DNA of 13,284 nucleotides. Origin: Bacteroidota bacterium. Lineage in GTDB: Bacteria > Bacteroidota > Bacteroidia > Chitinophagales > Chitinophagaceae. The DNA is taken from NCBI GenBank assembly GCA_023436685.1, contig JAEZIL010000168.1:1-13284 (forward strand), in the 5' to 3' direction. The position numbers and the translations under genes are program-made. The notes under the pieces were generated by a model, which saw only the letters and a list, made by a program, of their open reading frames with translations, was not told the origin of the DNA and ran no database searches. Positions 1 through 7,037 of this stretch are shown here, piece after piece (positions within the stretch are counted from its first letter, which is position 1; every line of letters starts with the position of its first letter).

Positions 1-179
1 GTGGTGCAGGTGGCAGTTGGTAGTTTTCTCTTTATTTAAAAATATATGGGTTGGTTTGTACTGATAGCTTAGCGCTTGTTAGGTATAAACCGGCCCATTT
101 CTGTTTTAAACAACGTTTCCATACAAACAAATATACTCTTTGATGCTGATGGTATAACTTATTTATATTAGCAGCAGTT

Positions 180-1043
180 ATGCAAGTGTTCAAAAACATA
201 CTGCTGGCAGGGGTAAATGGTAAACCCATAGCTACTGATATATTTTATCTAAATACTGCCAGGGCCAAACCTGTTGTTATTTATGCGCATGGTTTTAACG
301 GCTTTAAAGATTGGGGCAATTTTGACCTGATAGCATCGCAATTTGCATCGCAAGGGTTTGTATTTGTAAAGTTCAATTTCTCGCATAATGGTACCACTGC
401 TGATAAGCCGGAAGAGTTCGCAGACCTGGAAGCGTACTCTGAAAATAATTATACAAAAGAGCTGTACGACCTTGGTAAAGTGATAGACTGGGTATCTGAT
501 ACCAACAATAAACATGAGGCTCATATAAACAATGGTAAAGTGTATTTACTAGGCCATAGCATGGGTGGAGGTATAGGGCTTATTAAAGCATCAGAAGATC
601 GACGAATAAAAGCTGTTGCCACATGGGCATCTATAGCTGAATGCAAAACACCGTGGGGTAGCTGGCCATCTGAAAAAATAAAAGAATGGATAGACCGGGG
701 TATACAAACAGTTAAGAATAGCAGAACGGGCCAGGACATGCCTCTGAAATACCAGCTGTTTGAAGATTATCAATTTAACAGGCAGCGACTGGATATAGAG
801 CAGGCAATAAAAAAACTACAAGTACCGTTATTATTGTGTCATGGGTTAAGTGATACGTCGGTTAGTGTAGATAAAGCATATAAACTGCGTGAATGGAAGC
901 CGGAAGCAGAGTTGTTTTTAGTGGATTCAGATCATGTGTTTGGCCGTAAACATCCGTGGATTGCAGCTACCTTACCCGGTCCTATGCAATTGGTTTTAGA
1001 TAAAACACTGGAATTTTTTAGCAAGGTATCTTCATCAAATTAA
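180..1043 (+). CDS. Alpha/beta hydrolase family protein
   Basis: This 287-residue protein has the alpha/beta hydrolase fold. A strand followed by the HGFNG oxyanion-type turn lies near residues 36-41, and the nucleophile elbow GHSMGG places the catalytic serine at S127. The acid is probably D225 (HGLSDTS) and the base H252 (DSDHVFG), so the full triad is present in the usual order and spacing. No signal peptide or membrane segment is visible, so it is probably cytoplasmic. The family includes esterases, lipases, acyl-protein thioesterases and dipeptidyl-peptidase-like enzymes, and the substrate cannot be told from sequence. The ATG at 180 has no clear Shine-Dalgarno sequence, which is normal for Bacteroidota. 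It is followed by 114 bases and then the desaturase on the same strand. Fold and triad are seen directly; the specific function is unknown. Confidence 0.9.
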   Translation: MQVFKNILLAGVNGKPIATDIFYLNTARAKPVVIYAHGFNGFKDWGNFDLIASQFASQGFVFVKFNFSHNGTTADKPEEFADLEAYSENNYTKELYDLGKVIDWVSDTNNKHEAHINNGKVYLLGHSMGGGIGLIKASEDRRIKAVATWASIAECKTPWGSWPSEKIKEWIDRGIQTVKNSRTGQDMPLKYQLFEDYQFNRQRLDIEQAIKKLQVPLLLCHGLSDTSVSVDKAYKLREWKPEAELFLVDSDHVFGRKHPWIAATLPGPMQLVLDKTLEFFSKVSSSN

Positions 1044-1157
1044 TATACCTGTAGATCAGTAATATGCATAGCTAAATTTTAGTTATATGCCTATAACAAC
1101 ATACTATTAACAAATTATTTTCTATCTTCAGGCAAGAATAAAAAAAATTAAAGACTA

Positions 1158-2300
1158 GTGCAGAGCGCAATAACAAAGAAACAAATAGTAAAATTTGCAC
1201 CGAAAGGTGAAGACAGTTTTTATGATGCAGTAAAAAAAGGAGTGGACGCATATTTCGCCGATAAAAACATCAGTAAGCATGCAAATACCACAATGAAGAT
1301 AAAGACCATTGTTATGGTCTGCCTATATTTTGTCCCGTTCATTTTTATTGTATCAGGTTTGGGTACCGTGAGCCCCTGGCTATTTTATGCTTTATGGGTA
1401 CTAATGGGTTTTGGTATAGTAGGCATAGGTGCGTCGGTAATGCACGATTCCAACCATGGTTCCTATTCTGAAAACGAGAATGTTAATAAAGCTTTGGGCG
1501 CGTTGCTTAACCTTATTGGCGGCTACGATCAAAACTGGAAAATACAACACAATATTCTACACCATACCTACACTAACCTTGACGGACTTGATGAGGACAT
1601 AGAAGGAACTGTACTGATACGTATGTCTCCACACCGGCCTTTATGGGGTATACATCGGTACCAGCATATTTATTCCTGGTTTCTTTATTCGCTCATGAAC
1701 CTTATGTGGGTGTTTGTAAAAGACTACAAACTGATCTTCCGTTATCATAAAAACGACCTGTTACGCAAACAAAAGCTCACACTCAGAAAAGCCCTTATAG
1801 AAGTTACGGCCATAAAATCGGTATATCTTATAGCTACGCTGGGTTTACCTTTAATTTTCTCGGGTATGGAGGTGTACCAAGTGCTGTTAGGCTTCCTTTT
1901 TATGCATATGGTGGCGGGGCTGTCATTAGCATGCATTTTTCAACCTGCACACGTAATGGAAACTTCAAGTTTTGAACAACCTTCGGATGAGCGTAAAATG
2001 GAAAATAGCTGGGCTGTGCACCAATTGTTGAATACTACCAACTTTGCCCCCAAAAGCAAAATCACTTCCTGGTTTATTGGTGGTTTGAATTACCAGATTG
2101 AGCACCACCTGTTTCCGCAAATATGCCACGTGCATTACCCACAATTATCAAAAATAGTGAGGCAAGCTGCAGAAGAACGCGGCCTTCCTTATAATGTTCA
2201 GCCAACTGTATTGCAGGCTATCTTGTTGCACGGTAAAATGTTGCACGTGCTTGGTTGCAAAGCACGTTTTGCCAGGGCATATCCAGCGTTAGCCAGTTAG
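1158..2300 (+). CDS. Membrane fatty-acid desaturase (linoleoyl-CoA / front-end type)
   Basis: This 380-residue integral-membrane di-iron desaturase should insert a double bond into an acyl chain using O2 and electrons. The three histidine boxes are HDSNH (96-100), HNILHH (131-136) and QIEHH (313-317). Gln instead of His at the start of the third box is typical of front-end desaturases (delta-6/delta-5, linoleoyl-CoA type). No cytochrome b5 domain is fused, so an external electron donor is needed. Hydrophobic segments lie near 50-70, 75-95, 170-190, 220-236 and 240-262. The start is GTG at 1158: an in-frame TAA lies at 1149 and the next ATG would remove the conserved N-terminal region. The 3' end overlaps the convergent App1-type gene by 4 bases. 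Exact regiospecificity is not readable from sequence. Confidence 0.93.
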   Translation: MQSAITKKQIVKFAPKGEDSFYDAVKKGVDAYFADKNISKHANTTMKIKTIVMVCLYFVPFIFIVSGLGTVSPWLFYALWVLMGFGIVGIGASVMHDSNHGSYSENENVNKALGALLNLIGGYDQNWKIQHNILHHTYTNLDGLDEDIEGTVLIRMSPHRPLWGIHRYQHIYSWFLYSLMNLMWVFVKDYKLIFRYHKNDLLRKQKLTLRKALIEVTAIKSVYLIATLGLPLIFSGMEVYQVLLGFLFMHMVAGLSLACIFQPAHVMETSSFEQPSDERKMENSWAVHQLLNTTNFAPKSKITSWFIGGLNYQIEHHLFPQICHVHYPQLSKIVRQAAEERGLPYNVQPTVLQAILLHGKMLHVLGCKARFARAYPALAS

Positions 2301-3334
2301 GTATCTACCGTTGTTATTAAACCTACTTGCATTGAATGTGCAATAGCATCGCGGCTATGTACAAAATAGCATACTTCGGTGTTTAACGCGCGTATATTTT
2401 CAGCAATAACATCTATTTGTGTGCGCCTGGTTTTGCGTACGTGCCGCAGGTATACACATACAATACGGCCTGGAAATGTTTCTACTATTTTCTGATATAT
2501 AAAAGGGTCTTGCTGTGTATCGTCTCCCAATAAAACAAATTTCCTATGTGGGAACTCCTTTAACAGCCGTGCTATACGCATAAATTTACCCGAATGTTTG
2601 CCTTGTCCGGTAGCCAGAAACTGATGCCATTGCTTTAACTGGCTTAACAAGAATACACCTTCAGGCAATTCATAATTTCTGCAAAATTCTTTCAGGTATT
2701 CATACAAATTCCATTCGCTGCTAGATACAAAGAAGAATGGGTTTTGTGTATCGGGCGTTGTGTTCGACTCTGCCAGAAGCTGATAATGCTTTACCACACC
2801 TTCAAAGGGCTTACGCGTACGTGCATTTTTTGTAAGTAATACGTATAGCCTTTTTCGCCATTTTGACGAATGGGAGATCAAAAAAGTATCATCTATATCA
2901 GACACAAAAGCATACTGTGTTTGATATGGTACTAAGATGGTACCCTCACCATTAACATGAGAGCCGTCGGGGAAAAAGGCCTTTACCTCTATTTTAGTCC
3001 ACCCTTTTTGCAACGGAACTTCCGATTTCCATTCCAGTTTAAAGAAACCATCCTGTTCTGTTGTAGCCTCAATCAATTGATGATGCCATTGCAGCTGAAC
3101 CTTAACGCCTTCATAAGGCCTGGCCAGGAACATACGTACAAGGGAAACGGTGTTACTTATAAAATTTTTTTTATAGCTCTTTTTGGGCAGGGGTGATCTT
3201 TTAAACACGTGTCCAAATACCAGTAACATATCTTCATCGCCATAGCCATGGTATACTTTCACAACAGGATCGGGAGATATCCGCATCCAGTATTTCATCT
3301 TCAGGCGTATGTTTTTGAAAAACGAGTTGGGCAT
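2297..3334 (-). CDS. App1-type phosphatidate phosphatase domain protein (DUF2183)
   Basis: This 345-residue protein has a C-terminal App1 (DUF2183) catalytic domain of the HAD superfamily. The nucleophile motif SDIDDT is at 145-150, an FVSSSEWNLY segment at 202-211 fits motif II, a KHSGK lysine near 250 fits motif III, and LLGDDTQQDP at 268-277 fits the metal-binding motif IV. All expected catalytic pieces are intact. In yeast App1 this domain removes phosphate from phosphatidate to give diacylglycerol. Residues 20-140 form a beta-rich N-terminal region of a kind common in bacterial members. No signal peptide is seen. The start is ATG at 3334. Its neighbour across 51 bases is a lipid kinase read in the opposite direction, which supports a lipid role. 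The domain call is firm; the substrate is inferred from the family. Confidence 0.88.
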   Translation of the reverse strand: MPNSFFKNIRLKMKYWMRISPDPVVKVYHGYGDEDMLLVFGHVFKRSPLPKKSYKKNFISNTVSLVRMFLARPYEGVKVQLQWHHQLIEATTEQDGFFKLEWKSEVPLQKGWTKIEVKAFFPDGSHVNGEGTILVPYQTQYAFVSDIDDTFLISHSSKWRKRLYVLLTKNARTRKPFEGVVKHYQLLAESNTTPDTQNPFFFVSSSEWNLYEYLKEFCRNYELPEGVFLLSQLKQWHQFLATGQGKHSGKFMRIARLLKEFPHRKFVLLGDDTQQDPFIYQKIVETFPGRIVCVYLRHVRKTRRTQIDVIAENIRALNTEVCYFVHSRDAIAHSMQVGLITTVDT

Positions 3335-3361
3335 GTGCTGAGGCTGGTGTACTTTTTATTA

Positions 3362-3369
3362 TAACTTTA
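3362..3369 (+). promoter_or_regulatory. Candidate -7 box for the lipid kinase gene
   Basis: TAACTTTA matches seven of the eight positions of the Bacteroidota -7 consensus TAnnTTTG. It lies 16 bases before the GTG start at 3386. No convincing -33 TTTG is found at the expected distance, so this is weak. Confidence 0.3.
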
Positions 3370-3385
3370 GAAAAACTAAATAAGC

Positions 3386-4267
3386 GTGCCAGATAACGGT
3401 AGATTGACAATCTTGTTTGTATTAAACCCTATTTCGGGCGGTGTGCCCAAATCTGAAATAGAATCATTTATAAACCAGTATACAAAGGAAAGAAATATTG
3501 AGTACGAAATTTTTCATACTACAGGCAGCCACGATAAAGAATCTGTAAAACATTGGATAAAAAGTATCAACCCCGACCGTGTAGTAGCTGTAGGTGGAGA
3601 TGGCACATTAAAACTTGTTGCAGAGGTGTTGATAGGATCTGATATACCAATAGGCATCATACCCGCAGGCTCGGCCAATGGCATGGCTAAAGAATTGGAA
3701 CTGCCTACTGACGTTGAAGAATGTATGGAAATGATTGTGAAGGGCAATAGCGAACGTATAGATGTAATATCTATTAACAACAATGATATTTGCCTGCATT
3801 TAAGTGACATAGGTATGAATGCCCAACTGGTAAAATATTTTGAGGATAGGGGTTTGAGAGGGAAATTAGGTTATGCAAGGGGTGTGCTTCGTATGCTGTG
3901 GCGACGCTTGCTACTACAAGTAACAATAAGTGACGGGCACAATAAAATTGAGAGAAATGCTTTTATGGTGGTGTTGGCAAATGCACGCATGTATGGAACA
4001 GGTGCAATGATAAACCCTGATGGCGATCTGCAGGATGGCATTTTTGAGGTGATAGTGATACGGCGCCTGACAATTTTTGCCCTGGTGAAAATGTTTTTCA
4101 GGAAAGAGAAGTTTAGCAGCAGATTTATAGAGATACTTCCCGCCCATTCAGTAAACATACATGTGAGAAAGAAAGCCTATTTCCAGGTAGATGGTGAATA
4201 TAAGGGCAAAACCAAATCAATTCATGCCGAAGTAAAAAAACATGCATTAAGTATCATTAAGCCATAG
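3386..4267 (+). CDS. Diacylglycerol/sphingosine kinase-type lipid kinase
   Basis: This 293-residue protein belongs to the DAGK catalytic-domain family (YegS/DgkB/LCB5-like). The nucleotide-binding signature GGDGTL is at 70-75, preceded by VLNPISGG near 12-19. PAGSANGMAKEL (93-104) corresponds to the second conserved glycine-rich motif. DGDLQDG (212-218) is the C-terminal beta-sandwich motif, and VDGE is at 268-271. Length is normal for the family. It is expected to phosphorylate diacylglycerol or a related lipid with ATP. The GTG at 3386 is chosen because an in-frame TAA lies at 3377 and no other usual start codon lies between. It is divergent from the App1-type phosphatase gene, which should catalyse the reverse conversion. 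The family is certain; whether the substrate is diacylglycerol, a sphingoid base or another lipid is not. Confidence 0.92.
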   Translation: MPDNGRLTILFVLNPISGGVPKSEIESFINQYTKERNIEYEIFHTTGSHDKESVKHWIKSINPDRVVAVGGDGTLKLVAEVLIGSDIPIGIIPAGSANGMAKELELPTDVEECMEMIVKGNSERIDVISINNNDICLHLSDIGMNAQLVKYFEDRGLRGKLGYARGVLRMLWRRLLLQVTISDGHNKIERNAFMVVLANARMYGTGAMINPDGDLQDGIFEVIVIRRLTIFALVKMFFRKEKFSSRFIEILPAHSVNIHVRKKAYFQVDGEYKGKTKSIHAEVKKHALSIIKP

Positions 4268-4343
4268 TTTAGCACTGTGCTTTCATATTTGGGATGACTA
4301 CCTGTTGGTAAGGTTTTTATATATATGCAGCAAATAAGAGGCA

Positions 4344-4952
4344 ATGATACATCCCGACACAGAATTGCGGTATATCAATGAAGAGAAAGGTTATGGCGTA
4401 GTTGCAACACAGTTCATTCCTAAAGGTACAATTACCTGGATTGGAGATGAGCTGGATCAGGTATTTACTATAGAACGTTTAAATAAAATGCCATTCGAAA
4501 TACGGGCTATAGTTGATAAGTATAGTTACCGGGATAAAGAAGGTGAATTTATACTTTGCTGGGACCATGCCCGGTTTGTAAATCATAGCTTCAATTCAAA
4601 TTGTATATCTACCCCCTATAATTTTGAGCTGGCCGTAAGAGATATACAGCCCGGCGAGGAATTGACAGATGACTATGGGTATTTGAACCTCACTAGACCT
4701 TTATTTTTCCCTCCGGAAAAAGGTAGTTCCCGTAATGCTGTTATGCCGGATGATCTATTGCATTTTCATAGTGAATGGGATGCTAAGCTTATTAGCGCCT
4801 TCAGGCATTTTAACCTGGTACAACAACCATTAGTAAAGTTTATTGAGAAGAGGTTTGTCGAAAAGGTCAAAGCCGTAGCAGCTGGCCAGCAACCTATGGA
4901 TTCAATATTGAATTGTTATTACGACCCAAATAAGTATAGAAAAGCGGCATAA
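4344..4952 (+). CDS. SET-domain protein, putative protein lysine methyltransferase
   Basis: This 202-residue protein is mostly a single SET domain. EKGYGVVA (14-21) fits the S-adenosylmethionine-binding GxG motif. RFVNHS (77-82) is the conserved NHS motif, and GEELTDDYGY (104-113) supplies the catalytic-region tyrosine motif near the end of the domain. No cysteine-rich pre- or post-SET zinc cluster is seen, and there is no signal peptide. Residues 130-202 form a charged tail without a recognised domain. SET proteins methylate lysines; bacterial examples act on ribosomal, histone-like or host proteins, and the target here is unknown. AAGAGG lies two bases before the ATG, an unusual purine-rich start context for this genome. 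The stop codon overlaps the ATG at 4952, so translation may be coupled to the next gene. Confidence 0.85.
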   Translation: MIHPDTELRYINEEKGYGVVATQFIPKGTITWIGDELDQVFTIERLNKMPFEIRAIVDKYSYRDKEGEFILCWDHARFVNHSFNSNCISTPYNFELAVRDIQPGEELTDDYGYLNLTRPLFFPPEKGSSRNAVMPDDLLHFHSEWDAKLISAFRHFNLVQQPLVKFIEKRFVEKVKAVAAGQQPMDSILNCYYDPNKYRKAA

Positions 4953-4978
4953 TGCTGTGCAACTGTAAAACAACTTTT

Positions 4979-5818
4979 ATGAAGAATATAATTGTGCTTA
5001 TTGTAGCTGTATTATTAACTAATATGGTAACTGCCCAAAATTGCTGTACTCAGCATGGCTCATGGGAAATGCTTGCATTAAACGCTGACTTTAAAGAGGC
5101 CCATTTGGCGCCTGAACCTTTTAACTATACACCTGCCGAAAATGCAGGTATGATAAAATTTGAAACCTTGCAGGCCGACAGGCCCGGTATGGCTTACTAT
5201 ATACCATCAGATCAACCAACTACCAAAGTGCTTATTGTATTTCATGAATGGTGGGGACTGAATGATTACATAAAAAAAGAAGCTGAGAATTGGCAAAGAT
5301 TGCTGGGAAATGTTGATGTATACGCAGTGGATTTATATGATGGCCAGGTTGCAGACAGCCCTGCGTTAGCAAGCAAGTTGTCTTCAGGTATGGATGAGAA
5401 AAGAGGTGAAGCAATAATAAAAGGTTTGCTAAGCCATATTGGTAATGATAAGCAGGTTGCAACACTTGGCTGGTGTTTTGGCGGGGCATGGGCGCTTACC
5501 GCCGGCGTGCTGGCAGGCAATAATTCGGTAGGCGTGGTAGATTATTATGGTTTTCCTGAAGAGGACGAGAGAAAAATAAAACCGCTGCAAAGCGATGTGC
5601 TATATATATATGCTACAAAAGATAAATTTATCACAGCCAATTTAGTGGCCGACCTGCAACAAAAGGTGGAAGCCACAGGGCATAAATTTACTTTACATTC
5701 CTTCGATGCAGTACATGCATTTGCCAATCCGAGCAATCCAAAGCACGATGCTTTAGCAACAAAACAAGCAGAACAACTTGCCAGAAAGTTTTTGATGGAT
5801 AAACTCCAGTTGAATTAA
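4979..5818 (+). CDS. Exported dienelactone hydrolase family protein
   Basis: From the ATG at 4979 this is a 279-residue protein. It begins with a signal peptide (basic MKN, hydrophobic IIVLIVAVLL, cleavage probably after VTAQ near residue 20), so it should act in the periplasm. The mature part is a dienelactone-hydrolase-type alpha/beta hydrolase. Its strand motif is FHEWWG, the nucleophile is C166 in GWCFGG, the acid D215 in ATKDKF, and the base H246 in AVHAFANP. A Cys nucleophile is typical of this family, which cleaves lactones or esters; the substrate is unknown. An in-frame ATG at 4952 overlaps the SET-gene stop and would add nine residues before the signal peptide. The later start gives a normal signal peptide, so I prefer it. 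The gene is likely co-transcribed with the SET gene. Confidence 0.88.
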   Translation: MKNIIVLIVAVLLTNMVTAQNCCTQHGSWEMLALNADFKEAHLAPEPFNYTPAENAGMIKFETLQADRPGMAYYIPSDQPTTKVLIVFHEWWGLNDYIKKEAENWQRLLGNVDVYAVDLYDGQVADSPALASKLSSGMDEKRGEAIIKGLLSHIGNDKQVATLGWCFGGAWALTAGVLAGNNSVGVVDYYGFPEEDERKIKPLQSDVLYIYATKDKFITANLVADLQQKVEATGHKFTLHSFDAVHAFANPSNPKHDALATKQAEQLARKFLMDKLQLN

Positions 5819-5834
5819 CAACAATAGCCTGATT

Positions 5835-5864
5835 AACTGCCACAGCTTACTGTGGCAGTTTTGT
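5835..5864 (+). terminator. Intrinsic terminator after the hydrolase gene
   Basis: A perfect 11-bp stem (AACTGCCACAG, loop CTTA, CTGTGGCAGTT) ends in a T-rich run. It starts 16 bases after the stop codon of the dienelactone hydrolase gene and separates it from the acyltransferase promoter. Confidence 0.85.
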
Positions 5865-5880
5865 ATTGTAATGATAAGCG

Positions 5881-5911
5881 TTTGATAACTGGGTAATAAT
5901 TGCCATATTTG
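5881..5911 (+). promoter_or_regulatory. Bacteroidota-type promoter of the acyltransferase gene
   Basis: TTTG at 5881-5884 (-33) is separated by 19 bases from CATATTTG at 5904-5911 (-7, seven of eight consensus positions). The ATG at 5917 lies only five bases beyond the -7 box. The transcript would therefore be leaderless or nearly so. Confidence 0.65.
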
Positions 5912-5916
5912 GCACT

Positions 5917-6981
5917 ATGAAACAACGTATTGAGGCATTAACTGCAACCAGGGCCATTGCCGCACTTTTGGTTGTAGTGTTTCATTACGGATGTACCGTG
6001 TTCCCCTTTAACTTACAAGAACATTTTTTCAGGCAAGGAAACCTTGCAGTAGGCTACTTTTTCGTATTGTCAGGGTTTGTAATGTATCTGTCTTATGCAA
6101 ATAAGGGCGTAGTGTATGGTGATTTTATAAAGCGCAGGGTAGCCAGGATATGGCCCTTATATGTCTTTGCTATTTTACTCTCTGCAGGCTACCCTTTATT
6201 TCAGTATTTCGTACGATCGGGCTCTTTGCCCGACAGGTTTGGTACAGCTCTTATATTGAATTTGTCTTTGCTACAAGCACATATACCTGGTTTTGCACTT
6301 ACGGTCAATTCTCCTGGTTGGTCCTTATCGGTTGAAATGTTTTTCTATTTACTTTTTCCGCTATTATTGCCGTTGTGCAAAAGTAAGCCAGGCAAATTCT
6401 TCGCCCTATCAATAGTGGTTTATATTATTTCCCAAGTTTTCCATTTATGGATAGTAAATACCAATAAGCCAGAATGGGGTACCAAACTGCATGAATTGGT
6501 ATACTATCAACCTTTTTTTCATTTAAACCAGTTTATGCTGGGTATGTGTGGTGCCATGTACTTTAAGCAGCTTAAGGTCAGGTTAGCTGGGCTGGTATCC
6601 ATATTGTTTCTTGCACTAATCATTGTGCTTATCAATTATATGCCGGGCTCAGTTAGTTTACACAATGGCCTATTAGCCCCGTTGTTTTTATTGCTTATTG
6701 TATCGATAGCTTCATTAAATAGAACCCCATTATTATTTCCTCCATTAGTTTTTTTGGGCGAAATAAGCTACGGAATTTATATTCTACAGGAGCCGGTGCA
6801 CTTTTACTTTATGAAATGGAATATGAGCTCTGGCCACCTTTCCGAAACTGTGTCTTTTTATTCCTATTTAGTATTGCTTATTACACTCTCTGCAATATGT
6901 TATTATTTGATTGAGTTGCCCTTCAGGCGAATAATATCAGGTAAGCAACCTCAGATGCCGGCTGATACATATTCTCTTTAG
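5917..6981 (+). CDS. Acyltransferase 3 family membrane protein
   Basis: This 354-residue polytopic membrane protein belongs to the acyltransferase-3 (OafA/OatA/NodX-like) family, which moves acyl groups, often acetyl, onto cell-surface glycans or lipids. The signature region is LTATRAIAALLVVVFHYG (8-25) with the family's conserved histidine at H23. It is followed by FFVLSGFVM (48-56), RRVARIWPLY (73-82) and the WSLSVEMFFYLLFP segment (135-148). About ten hydrophobic segments follow one another to residue 340, the normal size for the membrane domain. No SGNH esterase domain is fused, so transfer to the final acceptor may need only this domain or a partner elsewhere. The gene has its own promoter and sits between a terminator and the metalloprotease gene. 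The acceptor cannot be deduced. Confidence 0.9.
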   Translation: MKQRIEALTATRAIAALLVVVFHYGCTVFPFNLQEHFFRQGNLAVGYFFVLSGFVMYLSYANKGVVYGDFIKRRVARIWPLYVFAILLSAGYPLFQYFVRSGSLPDRFGTALILNLSLLQAHIPGFALTVNSPGWSLSVEMFFYLLFPLLLPLCKSKPGKFFALSIVVYIISQVFHLWIVNTNKPEWGTKLHELVYYQPFFHLNQFMLGMCGAMYFKQLKVRLAGLVSILFLALIIVLINYMPGSVSLHNGLLAPLFLLLIVSIASLNRTPLLFPPLVFLGEISYGIYILQEPVHFYFMKWNMSSGHLSETVSFYSYLVLLITLSAICYYLIELPFRRIISGKQPQMPADTYSL

Positions 6982-6999
6982 TTTTATTTCTGAAAAGCT

Positions 7000-7007
7000 T
7001 ATCTTCG
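7000..7007 (+). promoter_or_regulatory. Candidate -7 box of the metalloprotease gene
   Basis: TATCTTCG differs from TAnnTTTG at one position. A TTTA at 6977-6980 sits 19 bases upstream as a weak -33 element, overlapping the acyltransferase stop codon. The start codon follows 30 bases later. Confidence 0.4.
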
Positions 7008-7037
7008 GCGTTCTTTTTAATGCTATTTTAATTGAAT

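Noticed and set aside
32..229. 65-residue minus-strand frame at the left edge
   Set aside because: It overlaps the start of the hydrolase gene, has no domain-like features, and no promoter supports it.
249..524. 91-residue minus-strand open frame inside the alpha/beta hydrolase gene
   Set aside because: It is antisense to a gene with a complete catalytic triad, and its product has no recognisable domain.
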